From the NCBI RefSeq assembly GCF_001468085.1, contig NZ_LNZB01000060.1, positions 599,294 to 663,293 of the forward strand: DNA of 64,000 nucleotides. Direction: 5' to 3'. Positions 46,372-57,200 of this stretch are shown here, in pieces. The translations under genes and the position numbers were made by a program. Within the stretch, counting starts at the first letter, position 1; each line of letters begins with the position of its first letter. Source of the DNA: Legionella waltersii (GTDB lineage Bacteria > Pseudomonadota > Gammaproteobacteria > Legionellales > Legionellaceae). The notes below the pieces were generated by a model that made no database searches, was not told where the DNA came from, and worked only from the letters and a program-made list of their open reading frames with translations.

Positions 46372-46656
46372 ATGGAAAAGACCTATTCTAAGCAATTAGT
46401 ATTTGCATTCATTTTACTATTAAGTTCAATCTACACTAACACAGCTTTAGCTGTTAACACCATCACTACTACACAGGGAACACAGTTAGCCTATTTTTAT
46501 GGCTATCATTATTACCCAGGGTATTGGGGTAGTCCATATTATCATAGCGGTGCCTATTGGACACCATGGCGCTATATTGGTTATGGATGTCGAAAAAGCT
46601 GCTTAATCTCAAAATGGAGTGGAAAAGTGATTCGATGTACTAAACGTTGTTATTAA
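46372..46656 (+). CDS. Small exported Tyr/Gly-rich protein with C-terminal Cys
   Basis: 94 residues. Signal peptide MEKTYSKQLVFAFILLLSSIYTNTALA, then an aromatic region YFYGYHYYPGYWGSPYYHSG and a compact tail CRKSCLISKWSGKVIRCTKRC with four Cys arranged C-x3-C ... C-x3-C, suitable for two disulfides. I recall similar Legionella small secreted proteins with CxKSC...IRCxxxC tails but know no function. AAGGATG is five bases before the ATG, which decides the start over an upstream TTG/ATG frame. Confidence 0.7.
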   Translation: MEKTYSKQLVFAFILLLSSIYTNTALAVNTITTTQGTQLAYFYGYHYYPGYWGSPYYHSGAYWTPWRYIGYGCRKSCLISKWSGKVIRCTKRCY

Positions 46657-46657
46657 T

Positions 46658-47794
46658 CTATCCCCCTAGAATACTTGGAATGAAAAACTCATCCCAATAC
46701 TTTTCCGGGGGTTTACCCGATCGAGCCCAAAAACTCGGAAGTAATTTGCTTTTATAGAGTTGCGATGGAGTTGTGTCTCTCGCTGAAGGTGGCTCTGGTG
46801 GATTATCTTGTGAATGGAGTTTAAGTTGGTATTTAGTATGCTCCTTTCTAAGACGTCTATAAGTTTGGACTAAATAATCGGGTAATTGAGTGTAAGTTGC
46901 GCCCTGTTCCTTTTTAATGCTACTCAGTAATGCTTTACGTTGTCTAAACTGATCGGTTATCTGCAATTTAATCGCTGATAAAAAGCTGGCTTTATCTCCC
47001 CTCTCTCTTAATAAATAATCATACTGCGAACTGGGGTCGTCCTGCATCGTTTTTTCAAGTTTTATAATGTTCCTTGATAAACGCTTAATGTCCTTATGGG
47101 TTTGCCTTTTCAACGAAATCAGATTCGATAGTGATTCGTTAAGCACTGTGATAGCATGATAGTTAAACAGCATAGGCGTAAAATCTCTTTCATCCTGATT
47201 TGCGCTCATGAATTTTCGTAAGGCGGAATGATTATAATCCGGCAAGCTTAATGCACACAATTTAGCAAAATTATTTTTAACTCCTTCGGGCAAGCCCATT
47301 ATCAATTTTTTATTTGAAATGAGTTCCAAATTAACAATAACAAGTAAAAATCCTTCATAACAATGCCGTCTTAACAGCAAATCAGCAATATTAATCCATC
47401 GTCTAAAAGCATTCAGTTGAGCATCGGCACTAAGATCATTTTGGTATATTTCTTTTTTTATAAAATATTCAATATGTCCTCTAGTCTGAAAATAGTCTTG
47501 TTGTAAGAGGTTTGACCGTTCCCTTTTTTCAAACCCTGACGGGTCTTTAAAATCTTCTAGTCTAAACGATTTATACAATTCTCTAAGCTTAACATCAATC
47601 ATTCGTGCATAGTCGCTGGCTATAATGCTTTCAATGCAACTTAATCGAATTTGGTTTTGTTTACTCGCTGATATCGATCTTTGTATCTTTTTATCTGAAA
47701 TAGCCTTGTCGATATAACGCGAAGCTAGAGGCTTATTCCAGAAATGGTCATTGACTTTATTATCAAGCCAGTGGCGAAAATGTTTACCAGACAC
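46658..47794 (-). CDS. RasGEF-domain-like protein, candidate Dot/Icm effector
   Basis: 378 residues, no signal peptide. Residues about 65-235 follow the RasGEF (CDC25 homology) pattern: RGHIEYFIKKEI (compare NxxSxWVATEI), QLNAFRRWINIADLLLRRHC then YEGFLLVIVNLEL (compare FIxIAxxLRxLNNFNSLMAIVxGL), LPEGVKNNFAKLCAL...LRKFM, and FTPMLFNYHAITVLNE in the place of PxxGxxLxDLT. The C-terminal third has a coiled-coil-like Arg/Lys/Leu region and a Pro-rich tail. Legionella encodes RasGEF effectors such as LegG2. Start is GTG with AAGGGAG upstream. It lies 34 bp after fliK, likely in the same transcript. Confidence 0.65.
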   Translation of the reverse strand: MSGKHFRHWLDNKVNDHFWNKPLASRYIDKAISDKKIQRSISASKQNQIRLSCIESIIASDYARMIDVKLRELYKSFRLEDFKDPSGFEKRERSNLLQQDYFQTRGHIEYFIKKEIYQNDLSADAQLNAFRRWINIADLLLRRHCYEGFLLVIVNLELISNKKLIMGLPEGVKNNFAKLCALSLPDYNHSALRKFMSANQDERDFTPMLFNYHAITVLNESLSNLISLKRQTHKDIKRLSRNIIKLEKTMQDDPSSQYDYLLRERGDKASFLSAIKLQITDQFRQRKALLSSIKKEQGATYTQLPDYLVQTYRRLRKEHTKYQLKLHSQDNPPEPPSARDTTPSQLYKSKLLPSFWARSGKPPEKYWDEFFIPSILGG

Positions 47795-47828
47795 TATTGA
47801 AACTCCCTTTCTATTTGTCTGTGGCTAT

Positions 47829-49013
47829 TTATGCAAAATAATCGATCAAACCTTTAGGAGGACGACGGTTTATGGTTGTTGTTGCTTGAATCTCTTGTTC
47901 TGATTCTTGAGTTGGTACAGCTAAAGCATCATTATTCTGTTGAGAGAATTGCCGTGGATTACTGTCAGATTGAATATTCACATCAGACAAATGAATCCCC
48001 TGCTCCGCCATCATCTCTCTTAACCGAGGTATAGCTTGATCAACTACATCTTTAACTAAAGTACTATGTGTAGCAATATTAACAGAAGCAGCATCTTTTA
48101 CAACCTTAATATTAATCTCTATGGGACCTAGCTCTTCAGGGTGAATTTTAATCAACGCAGTTTTGATGGAATGGTGACCTAGCCAAACAATTTGTTCCGC
48201 GAATTGATCTGTCCACTGACTACTATTTAAAGGAACGGGGATCTCGATTGATTTATGTTGCGCAGACGACTGAATCTGGGAGTAATCAGGCGTTGTAGTC
48301 GTGTAAGCGAGTGAATGAATTGGGGTAGTATTGGCTTGAAACGAAGGCAAAGCAACATTATCAGAAGCTGTGAAACTATTGTTTTCTGTTGCAAAAGAGT
48401 TCGTTGTTTTTGTGGTATTTTTAGCCAATAGCTCGCCTACACTTTCCTCAATAATAGTCTGATTTTTTGTTTCGGCTTTCAGTTGTAGTTCTTTTACAGG
48501 TAGGAGTTTTTCATTAAACTCATCAAAGCTAGGTAGCTCTCCTTCAACGACTGGGTATAATTCAGTGCGTAAATCTTGAGTCAACCCTTTAGGCGGCAAA
48601 AAACCTTCCGCATCTATCCATGTTAAAGCAATATTTTTAGGAAACGGAGTCTGTTCCTGACTCATTAGGCTTGATTCTTTAGAGAATAAAGGAGTTTGAG
48701 TATTATTTAGAAACACTTGATTGGATTCGTTCAAGCCAGCATCAGGCATCGTTATTATCTCGTTATTTAATGACACACTCTTATTTTCAACAGTTGTTAT
48801 CGTTGATCTTTGTTCTGGATTTGCACCATTGGATTGTACAGTAAGTATCTGAGCCATTAATAATACAAAGGATTGTGGAGATAATTTATCCAACTCGTCT
48901 TTTGATAAATCCTCTTCATCTGAAAAAATAGCGGCAAGTTTATTGTCAGGGATATCTTGAGTTGAATTTAGATTCCCTAAGGTGCTTAATAATAAATTAT
49001 TCGACTCAATCAT
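47829..49013 (-). CDS. fliK: Flagellar hook-length control protein
   Basis: 394 residues. The N-terminal two-thirds are low-complexity, rich in Ser, Thr, Asn and Gln, as usual in FliK. The C-terminal Flg_hook domain is clear: QWTDQFAEQIVWLGHHSIKTALIKIHPEELGPIEINIKV, then VVDQAIPRLREMMAEQGIHLSDVNI. It controls hook length and export switching in the flagellar type III system. AAAGGAG is well placed before the ATG and a sigma-54-like promoter lies just upstream. No other flagellar gene is near it. Confidence 0.9.
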   Translation of the reverse strand: MIESNNLLLSTLGNLNSTQDIPDNKLAAIFSDEEDLSKDELDKLSPQSFVLLMAQILTVQSNGANPEQRSTITTVENKSVSLNNEIITMPDAGLNESNQVFLNNTQTPLFSKESSLMSQEQTPFPKNIALTWIDAEGFLPPKGLTQDLRTELYPVVEGELPSFDEFNEKLLPVKELQLKAETKNQTIIEESVGELLAKNTTKTTNSFATENNSFTASDNVALPSFQANTTPIHSLAYTTTTPDYSQIQSSAQHKSIEIPVPLNSSQWTDQFAEQIVWLGHHSIKTALIKIHPEELGPIEINIKVVKDAASVNIATHSTLVKDVVDQAIPRLREMMAEQGIHLSDVNIQSDSNPRQFSQQNNDALAVPTQESEQEIQATTTINRRPPKGLIDYFA

Positions 49014-49046
49014 GCTCTCACTCCTTTCCTTTGGCTCTTATATGCA

Positions 49047-49061
49047 GCAAAATTCGTACCA
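49047..49061 (-). promoter_or_regulatory. Sigma-54 (RpoN) promoter of fliK
   Basis: On the minus strand: TGGTAC-GAATT-TTGC, which has the -24 GG and -12 GC elements at exact sigma-54 spacing. Transcription would start about 22 bases before the fliK ATG. RpoN-driven flagellar genes are known in Legionella. Confidence 0.72.
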
Positions 49062-49113
49062 AAATAAACGTTTGATTAAAGAAAAATAGGGTATTTACCT
49101 CATTTCTTACTCT

Positions 49114-49151
49114 CAGTACTTACAAAAAACCCCAAGGTCCTAAGTCATGAC
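49114..49151. repeat. Dispersed inverted-repeat element, copy E (one end)
   Basis: CAGTACTTACAAAAAACCCC followed by AAGGTCCTAAG matches the right end of copy D in reverse complement, including CCCCAAGGTC. A possible partner TCAAGACTTAG lies at 49182, with CTAAGTC/GACTTAG pairing. It lies in the 280-bp gap between fliK and the 211-aa gene; the rest of this gap holds their two promoters. Confidence 0.5.
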
Positions 49152-49293
49152 TATTTGTCTGCAAACAATGTGAAAAAACCATCAAGACTTAGTTAATATA
49201 GTTTACTCCCGAGTAAAGTTTCTCCAGAGTCACTATTTGGTCAATAAAAAGCGTGATAGATTTTTGACACTCAATTAAAAGGTGTAAACTATC

Positions 49294-49929
49294 ATGGGAA
49301 AATTTTTTTCAACTGCAACAAAAGAATCCGATGTTGATGATCGCATTCAACAAGCTAAGTTACTGCTCAACAAAAAATCCACTGAACAGCAACTTCTTAT
49401 AGAATTTATGGCGGAACTTGAAGGAAGAGTAAATCAGTTTAAAACAGAGCTGTTATCAAAAAGGACCGGTCTCTACGAGAAAGAGCAAATTCTTAAACAA
49501 TACTCCAAATTTGCTAATACATTAATGAAATGTGTTAAGTTCCCAGAACAAGCGGATCAGGCAATCGAATCCTACCTGAATAATAGCTATTACCCGGTGG
49601 CTGTAAACGAATACATCAAACCTAATCCTGCTGTTACCAGAGCCTCTTGGTTGGGACTAGGTTTAGGTGTTGCATTATTATTGGCTTCACTCCCATTGTT
49701 TGCTTTAAATCCAATCGTTGGAGCAGTGATGTTGGCAATAGCTGTAACTGTATTACTGCCCAGCTTATTTATCTTGCTTGCACCTGATAGTCCTGATGTA
49801 GTAAAAAAGAAGGAGGAGGAAAGGTTACTCTTTAAAAATGCATCTCTGTTTGCTGATCCATCCATCTCTTCTACAAATGTAGAAGCGGCATTTAGAGACA
49901 CTGATTTAACTCCTGCTTACTTGCTTTAA
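49294..49929 (+). CDS. Hypothetical protein with helical N-terminus and hydrophobic hairpin
   Basis: 211 residues, not recognised. Residues 15-100 are a charged helical region (coiled-coil-like: LLIEFMAELEGRVNQFKTEL), residues about 112-162 form two hydrophobic helices (ASWLGLGLGVALLLASLPLF and GAVMLAIAVTVLLPSLFILL), and the tail ends DTDLTPAYLL. Such membrane-hairpin proteins with an acidic, Leu-ending tail occur among Legionella effectors, but that is an inference. AGGTG precedes the ATG. Confidence 0.65.
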   Translation: MGKFFSTATKESDVDDRIQQAKLLLNKKSTEQQLLIEFMAELEGRVNQFKTELLSKRTGLYEKEQILKQYSKFANTLMKCVKFPEQADQAIESYLNNSYYPVAVNEYIKPNPAVTRASWLGLGLGVALLLASLPLFALNPIVGAVMLAIAVTVLLPSLFILLAPDSPDVVKKKEEERLLFKNASLFADPSISSTNVEAAFRDTDLTPAYLL

Positions 49930-49969
49930 CAACGGTTCTATCCTTTTATTGTTTCAACTTAGTGCAAAC

Positions 49970-49996
49970 TGTCATACCTTGTAATAAGGTATGACA
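49970..49996. terminator. Hairpin after the 211-aa gene
   Basis: Perfect 11-bp stem TGTCATACCTT / AAGGTATGACA with loop GTAAT. No T-run follows, so it may end transcription weakly or act in the acnA leader. Confidence 0.5.
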
Positions 49997-50093
49997 AGGA
50001 TCTATGTTATATATACTGAGCAAATTCCTAATTCCACATGAAAACTTCCCAAAATTAAGCTATGATTATCATTTTGATTTTGGGAGTGCTTCT

Positions 50094-52769
50094 ATGAAAG
50101 TAGGTGATGACAGTCTATCTACAAAATGTCAATTAAATGTTGATGGTAAAACCTATAACTACTATAGCCTTAAAGCCGCAGAACAGAAACACTTTAAAGG
50201 AATTAACCGGTTACCTTATTCATTAAAAGTGCTGTTTGAGAATTTATTACGATTTGAAGATGGTACTACGGTGACAACTCAAGACATTAAAGCCATAGCG
50301 GATTGGCTTATCAATAAAAGCTCACAAAGTGAAATTGCATTTAGACCTGCGCGAGTACTTATGCAAGATTTTACGGGAGTTCCGGCAGTAGTTGATCTTG
50401 CAGCAATGAGAACTGCAATTGTAAAAATGGGGGGTAAGGCTGAAAAAATATCCCCTCTTTCTCCTGTTGACTTAGTCATTGACCACTCCGTAATGGTCGA
50501 CAAATTTGGTACTGTTGATTCGCTAAAGATCAATACTGAAATAGAAATGGAAAGAAACAATGAGCGTTATGAATTCTTGCGCTGGGGACAAAAGGCTTTC
50601 ACTAATTTTCAAGTCGTTCCTCCTGGAACAGGGATTTGCCACCAAGTAAACTTGGAATATCTTGCAAAAACAGTATGGTCTAGTGAAAATGACGGTCATT
50701 TGTACGCTTATCCTGACACTCTTGTTGGTACTGACTCCCACACAACGATGATCAATGGCTTGGGCGTTCTTGGATGGGGTGTTGGTGGAATTGAAGCCGA
50801 AGCAGCTATGTTAGGTCAACCAGTATCCATGCTTATTCCAGAGGTGATAGGATTTAAGCTTTCTGGAAAACTAAAAGAAGGCATTACTGCAACCGATCTC
50901 GTTTTGACTGTCACTCAAATGCTTAGAAAAAAAGGGGTAGTTGGTAAGTTTGTTGAATTTTATGGGCCTGGGTTAAATGATTTACCTCTTGCCGATAGAG
51001 CAACGATATCGAATATGGCTCCTGAATACGGTGCTACCTGTGGTTTTTTCCCTGTCGATAAAGAAACGATAAAATATCTAGAATTAACTGGTCGCGATAA
51101 GCATACAATTGCGTTGGTTGAAGCATACAGCAAAGCCCAAGGGATGTGGTATGACAAAGACAACGAAGATCCTGTATTTACTGATACTCTTCACTTAAAT
51201 TTAAGCGAGGTTGAACCCTCTTTGGCTGGCCCCAAAAGACCCCAAGATAAAGTCAATTTACAGACTTTACCTATTGAATTTAATAAATTCCTGACTGAAG
51301 CAGGAAAAAACAATGAACAGGATAAGTCATTTTCTGTTAACAATCATGACTTTGAAATGAAGCATGGCAATGTAGTTATTGCTGCTATAACCAGTTGTAC
51401 AAACACTTCGAACCCCAGCGTTCTTATGGCTGCAGGCCTAGTTGCAAAAAAAGCCATTGAAAAAGGTCTGCAACGTAAACCATGGGTTAAATCCTCTCTA
51501 GCGCCAGGCTCAAAAGTAGTCACTGATTATTTAAAACATGCAGGATTACAAGAATATCTTGATCAACTAGGATTCAATCTAGTTGGTTATGGTTGTACAA
51601 CGTGTATTGGAAACTCAGGTCCATTACCCGATGCAATTTCACATTGTGTTGCAGAGAATGATCTAGTTGTATCTGCTGTCTTATCCGGTAACAGGAATTT
51701 TGAGGGTCGTGTTCATCCTCAAGTTCGTGCTAATTGGCTAGCGTCTCCCCCATTAGTTGTAGCCTTTGCATTGAGTGGCTCAACCACTACTGATCTAAGT
51801 AAAGATCCAATTGGTATGGATAAGCAAGGTAAGCCAGTATACTTGAAAGACATTTGGCCTACGAATGCTGAAATTGCTGCTGAAGTTGCCAAAGTTACAG
51901 GTTCCATGTTCCGCAAAGAATACGCTGAGGTATTTAAAGGCGATGAGCATTGGCAATCCATCAAAACGTCTTCGGGTCAAACCTATGGGTGGAATGCTGA
52001 TTCAACCTACATTCAACATCCTCCATTCTTTGAAAGTTTGAAAGAACAGCCAGATCCAATAAAACCAATAAATAATGCTTACATCCTGGCACTTTTTGGC
52101 GATTCAATTACCACCGACCATATTTCTCCTGCAGGTTCAATTAAAGCGTCATCTCCAGCAGGGCTTTATTTAAAATCGAAGGGTGTGAGTGAGAAAGATT
52201 TTAACTCCTATGGGTCACGTCGTGGTAATCATGAAGTCATGATGCGAGGAACATTTGCAAATATACGTATTCGCAATGAAATGACACCAGGCCAAGAAGG
52301 CGGAATAACGAAGTACATTCCTACTGGTGAAGTCATGCCTATTTATGATGCTTCCATGCGTTATCAAGAAGAACATCAGGATTTAGTGGTCATTGCAGGA
52401 AAAGAGTATGGCACAGGATCCTCAAGAGACTGGGCAGCCAAGGGAACCACTCTATTAGGCATTAAAGCCGTGATCACTGAAAGTTTTGAACGGATTCATC
52501 GTTCAAACTTAATTGGAATGGGTGTATTGCCACTCCAGTTTTGCAATGGAATGACTCGTCAAACGTTAGGATTGGATGGTAGCGAACGAGTAAGTATTGA
52601 CGTTTCCAACTCATTGACTCCAGCGGCTATGGTTCCAGTAATCATAGAAAGAAAAGACGGTACTGTAGAGCAGTTTCAGGCACTTTGCAGAATCGATACA
52701 GCAGATGAACTTGAATATTATAAAAATGGCGGTATTCTGCAGTACGTATTAAGGAATCTAAGTAAATAG
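50094..52769 (+). CDS. acnA: Aconitate hydratase A
   Basis: TCA-cycle aconitase, 891 aa, the same length as E. coli AcnA (IRP-like type). Fe-S ligands: [12 protein letters not shown] and [15 protein letters not shown]. Other markers: [71 protein letters not shown] and the C-terminal swivel segment [17 protein letters not shown]. The ATG at 50094 has GGGAG eight bases upstream, while the longer frame to 50004 covers the intergenic leader. In L. pneumophila the aconitase is a major iron protein. Confidence 0.96.
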   Translation: MKVGDDSLSTKCQLNVDGKTYNYYSLKAAEQKHFKGINRLPYSLKVLFENLLRFEDGTTVTTQDIKAIADWLINKSSQSEIAFRPARVLMQDFTGVPAVVDLAAMRTAIVKMGGKAEKISPLSPVDLVIDHSVMVDKFGTVDSLKINTEIEMERNNERYEFLRWGQKAFTNFQVVPPGTGICHQVNLEYLAKTVWSSENDGHLYAYPDTLVGTDSHTTMINGLGVLGWGVGGIEAEAAMLGQPVSMLIPEVIGFKLSGKLKEGITATDLVLTVTQMLRKKGVVGKFVEFYGPGLNDLPLADRATISNMAPEYGATCGFFPVDKETIKYLELTGRDKHTIALVEAYSKAQGMWYDKDNEDPVFTDTLHLNLSEVEPSLAGPKRPQDKVNLQTLPIEFNKFLTEAGKNNEQDKSFSVNNHDFEMKHGNVVIAAITSCTNTSNPSVLMAAGLVAKKAIEKGLQRKPWVKSSLAPGSKVVTDYLKHAGLQEYLDQLGFNLVGYGCTTCIGNSGPLPDAISHCVAENDLVVSAVLSGNRNFEGRVHPQVRANWLASPPLVVAFALSGSTTTDLSKDPIGMDKQGKPVYLKDIWPTNAEIAAEVAKVTGSMFRKEYAEVFKGDEHWQSIKTSSGQTYGWNADSTYIQHPPFFESLKEQPDPIKPINNAYILALFGDSITTDHISPAGSIKASSPAGLYLKSKGVSEKDFNSYGSRRGNHEVMMRGTFANIRIRNEMTPGQEGGITKYIPTGEVMPIYDASMRYQEEHQDLVVIAGKEYGTGSSRDWAAKGTTLLGIKAVITESFERIHRSNLIGMGVLPLQFCNGMTRQTLGLDGSERVSIDVSNSLTPAAMVPVIIERKDGTVEQFQALCRIDTADELEYYKNGGILQYVLRNLSK

Positions 52770-52791
52770 TAGGACGATAAGCCAATTATTT

Positions 52792-52807
52792 CCCCGCGCA
52801 AGCGGGG
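52792..52807. terminator. Strong GC hairpin between acnA and permease gene
   Basis: CCCCGC, GCAA tetraloop, CGGGG-type arm GCGGGG. It sits 22 bp after the acnA stop. No U-run, so attenuation or mRNA 3'-end protection is possible. Confidence 0.5.
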
Positions 52808-52832
52808 TATCCTATAGGAGTGCATACTCGGA

Positions 52833-54227
52833 ATGAATCAGTCAAAAAAGGTTCTTAGTGTATTTTCATTAGTTATGATCAATGTTATTGCCGTGGATAG
52901 TCTTAGAACCTTGCCTATCAGTGCTAAGTTGGGATTTTCCCTCATTTCCTATTATATTTTCGCTGCCCTTGTTTTTTTCATTCCTGTAGCTTTGGTTGCG
53001 GCTGAATTAGCAACCGCCTATCCAAATACTGGAGGCCTTTACGTATGGGTACGTGAAGCTTTTGGTAAACGAGTTGCTTTTATAACCATATGGTTACAAT
53101 GGATATACAATGTCGTATGGTATCCCACCATTCTTGCCTTTATTGCAGCAACGTTATCCTATTTAATCGCACCAAGCTTAGCAAACAATAAGATTTACCT
53201 ATTAGTAACAACGTTATCTCTTTTTTGGATCTTTACTCTCCTAAATTGTTTTGGCATGAGAATGTCGAGTCTAGTCAGTTCAATTGGTGCCAGTATTGGA
53301 ACTATTCTTCCAATGGTTTTAATCATCGTATTAGGTATCATTTGGATATTTCAAGGAAGGCCTGTCGCTGTCAACTACACCTCGACTCTCTTACCTAATT
53401 TTAATTCATTAGGTGAGCTATCACTTCTTTCAGCGGTGTTATTTGGACTCATTGGTATGGAAATGTCAGCTGTTCATGCTGAGGAGGTTAAAAACCCCCA
53501 AAGAGATTATCCAAAAGCACTCCTTTATTCAACATTCATCATAATATCCACCCTTTCACTAGGATCTCTAGCTATTGTCATTGTCGTTCCGAACGATCAC
53601 CTGAGTGTAGTTTCTGGTTTGATAGATGCATACTCTGTGTTTTTCACATCCTACAACATGCCATGGATGACCTATATTATTGCTGTTTTAATTATTTTAG
53701 GCGGGCTGAGTGGTGTTTCTGCCTGGATTATTGGCCCTCCCAAGGGGTTATTAGTTTCAGCAAGAGATGGCTCATTGCCCAATTTATTTACTCGAGTGAA
53801 TAAAAATGGTTCTCCAGTAGCAATCCTTATAGCCCAAGGGATCATATTCACCATTTTAAGTGCCATTTTTATCACGATTGATTCAATCAATGCCGCTTAC
53901 TGGATGCTAAGCGATTTAAGTGCACAAATGGCATTATTAGTCTATGTTTTTATGTTCGCTGCCGCGATAAAATTGCGATACAGTCAACCCAATCACCCTA
54001 GAGCATATAAAATACCTGGTGGCAATATTGTTATGTGGATTGTTTCAGGATTGGGACTCGTATGTTGCTTAGTCACCTTATTGATTGGTTTTATTCCACC
54101 AGCTCAAATCCCTATAGACAATGTCTATCTTTTCGAATCATTCCTAATCGGAGGAATTTTGTTATTTGTCATAGCTCCTTGGATCTTTGCTAAGAGACAT
54201 GAAGAGGCAAACTTTGAATCGGATTAG
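52833..54227 (+). CDS. APC-family amino acid permease
   Basis: 464 residues, twelve predicted helices. The start region SLVMINVIAVDSLRTLP and helix 2-3 region AELATAYPNTGGLYVWVREAFGKRVAFI are typical for the GadC/YjeM branch of the APC superfamily; later IGMEMSAVHAEEVKNPQRDYPKAL is also conserved. It is expected to import or exchange amino acids (Glu/GABA-type) at the inner membrane, which suits a bacterium that feeds on amino acids. It shares a strand with acnA but a hairpin lies between them. A terminator shared with putA follows. Confidence 0.85.
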   Translation: MNQSKKVLSVFSLVMINVIAVDSLRTLPISAKLGFSLISYYIFAALVFFIPVALVAAELATAYPNTGGLYVWVREAFGKRVAFITIWLQWIYNVVWYPTILAFIAATLSYLIAPSLANNKIYLLVTTLSLFWIFTLLNCFGMRMSSLVSSIGASIGTILPMVLIIVLGIIWIFQGRPVAVNYTSTLLPNFNSLGELSLLSAVLFGLIGMEMSAVHAEEVKNPQRDYPKALLYSTFIIISTLSLGSLAIVIVVPNDHLSVVSGLIDAYSVFFTSYNMPWMTYIIAVLIILGGLSGVSAWIIGPPKGLLVSARDGSLPNLFTRVNKNGSPVAILIAQGIIFTILSAIFITIDSINAAYWMLSDLSAQMALLVYVFMFAAAIKLRYSQPNHPRAYKIPGGNIVMWIVSGLGLVCCLVTLLIGFIPPAQIPIDNVYLFESFLIGGILLFVIAPWIFAKRHEEANFESD

Positions 54228-54252
54228 TCATAGAAACTTCAAGATCAGTGCT

Positions 54253-54283
54253 CACCTTCTCCCTAGTGGAGAAGGTGTTTTCT
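54253..54283. terminator. Rho-independent terminator between permease and putA
   Basis: Perfect 10-bp stem CACCTTCTCC / GGAGAAGGTG with loop CTAGT, then TTTTCT. It lies between the convergent permease gene and putA and is probably used in the plus direction. Confidence 0.85.
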
Positions 54284-54298
54284 ACTAATCACTGCCAT

Positions 54299-57200
54299 TT
54301 AATGCTCTTCAGGAATCGACATAAGACTAGCGTTTCCTCCCGCCGCAGTCGTATCTACAGTGTATGTTCGTTCATGACACAATCTAAGAAGATAGTAGGG
54401 TCCGCCTGCTTTAGGACCAGTCCCCGACAGCCCTTCTCCGCCAAATGGTTGTAGACCAACCACTGCTCCAATCATATTTCGATTCACATAGCAATTACCT
54501 GCATGAACTCTATCTTTTATGTATTCAGCAGTTTCATTAATACGGCTGTGGATTCCAAGGGTTAAACCATAACCTGTATGATTAATTTGGTCGATAACCT
54601 GATCCAGGTCTTTACGCTTAAACTTGATCACATGCAACACAGGACCAAAAACTTCCTTTTCTAATGCACTAAGACTATCAATTGCAAATGCAGTGGGTGG
54701 CATAAAATACCCGGTCTCCATTTCATCATTCATTGGACATTGGTATATCACCTCATACCGCTTTTTCATTTTATCAACATGTCGATTAAGAGTAGATAAA
54801 GCTTCTCTATCAATCACCGGGCCCACGTCCGTTGAAAGCCAACTAGGATCCCCAACAACTAACTCAGCCATGGCTCCTTTCAAGAGCTGAATTGCTCTTG
54901 GATACACCTCTTCTTGAACAAATAAAACTCTTAAAGCCGAACACCTTTGCCCTGCACTACCAAAAGCTGAATTAACAGCATCCACAATAACCTGCTCAAG
55001 CAAGGCTGATGAGTCAACAATCATTGCGTTTTGTCCACCCGTTTCAGCAATTAAAGGGATGATAGGACCACCACGTGTAGCAATAGTTCTGTTGATTAAA
55101 TTGGCTGTTTCTGTAGAACCGGTAAATAAGATAGCTTTGATTCTTTTATCCTCAACCAGTGTTGCTCCAATAGTTTCGCCAGGACCAGGGACAAGTTGAA
55201 TGACTGTATTTGGGATACCCGCTTGATGCATTAACTTTACTGCAAATGCAGCAATTAAAGGGGTTTGTTCAGCAGGTTTAGCAATGACACAATTACCTGT
55301 TATTAAACCTGCCACTATTTGACCAGTAAATATTGCTAAGGGGAAATTCCAAGGACTGATGCATAAAATTGTTCCCCTAGGATGTAAACTGAGTTCATTA
55401 AGCTCACCCGTGTATCCACTCAAACTTAATGGCTTACCCATTAAATGAGTCCCAATATGCGCATAATATCTACAGAAATCGATGGCTTCTCTAACCTCGG
55501 CCACTCCATCATGCCATGTTTTTCCAGCCTCAACACACAACAAACCCAACAATTCAGTCATATTGGCTTGAAGAAGGTCAGCATATCTATTAATGACGAT
55601 CGAGCGGTCCTCTACTGATTTCTTACTCCATAAATCGAATGCATTTTCTGCTTGAGATAAAGCCAATTCCACATCATCAAGACTTGCTTGCTGAACCTCA
55701 CCAATAATCCGATCGGGTTTTTGTGGAGAACCTACACTGCTTGGTGGGCCTTGGATATGCTTTCGATTAGCCACCATTGGATAAGCTTCCCAATGCTTGG
55801 TTTCAAAAGAAGACAACTCCTCTTGCATTTCACACCTTATTTGACGATTTGTAAAATCAATGCCTTTTGAGTTTTTTCTAGTGGGTAAGAAGATATGTTC
55901 AGGAAGTGGGATATTCTTATTCATTTTATCAAATAATGACTTGGCTTTACTCACTGGATCTTCAACCAAGTCACTAATTGGCGCATTGTCATCAACTATC
56001 CGATTAACAAACGAAGAATTAGCGCCATTTTCTAATAATCTTCTCACTAAATAAGGCAGCAGATCTTCGTGACTTCCAACCGGAGCATAAATTCTGCAAG
56101 GAATTCCATAACACTCAACCGGAACAATTTGTTCGTACAACTCAGTCCCCATTCCATGCAAGCATTGAAATTCAAAATCTCTGTAATTGCCAACAATACT
56201 CAGAATCATGGCCACTGAATACGCGTTATGTGTTGCAAATTGCGGGTAAATTGCGTCAGTCATGGTTAGAATTTTTTTTGCACATGCTTGAAACGAAACA
56301 TCGGTAAAGACTTTACGGGTAAATACAGGATATTCTTGAAAACCCTGCATTTGGGTTTTTTTGATTTCGCTGTCCCAGTATGCACCTTTGATTAATCGCA
56401 CCATCATGCGACGATTTTTACTTCTGGCTAGAGCAGCTACCCAGTCAAGCACATAAAATGCTCTTTTTTGATAAGACTGAACTGCTAATCCAAATCCATT
56501 CCAGCCATCCAGACTGCTATCATTAAACACTTTTTCAATAACATCCAATGACAAATCCAATCGTTCTGATTCTTCTGCGTCCACAGTCAAAGCAATGCCA
56601 TACTCCTTTGCTAACCGAGCCAAAGCCAGTAGTTTTGCTGGTAGTTCCTCCATAACCCTTTCGTATTGAAACTCGCTATAGCGAGGATGTAACGCTGAAA
56701 GCTTTATCGATATTCCAGCTCGTTTGTACACATCTGAACTTTTATCCGATTTTTCGCCAATAGCGATAATGGCATCTTTATAAGCTTCAAAGTACCTATT
56801 TGCATCAATGCTTGTTAGTGCGGCTTCTCCCAACATATCGTATGAATAGCGATAGCCCTTGCTTTCCTTTTTCTTAGCTCGGCTAATTGCTTCATGTATG
56901 GTTCGCCCCATCACGAACTGTTTACTCATAATACGCATGGCTTTATCAACAGCGGTTCGAATAACAGCCTCGCTACTTCGGTTAACGACTTTGAGTAACG
57001 CTTTTGTGAGTGTATTTTCCGCTTTTTCTGGGGTTAATACTTTTCCGGTTAACATTAAAGCCCAAGTAGTGGCATTTACAAAAAAAGATTCGCTTTGACC
57101 TCGATGAGAGCCCCAATCAGCCCCGGCTAATTTATCCTTTATTAAGATATCAATGGTAGGATTGTCTGGTACACGCAATAAGGCTTCTGCTAAGCACATT

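Noticed and set aside
50004..50093. Longer N-terminus for AcnA
   Set aside because: The chosen ATG has GGGAG and gives exactly the family length of 891; the extension is AT-rich leader sequence following the 49970 hairpin.
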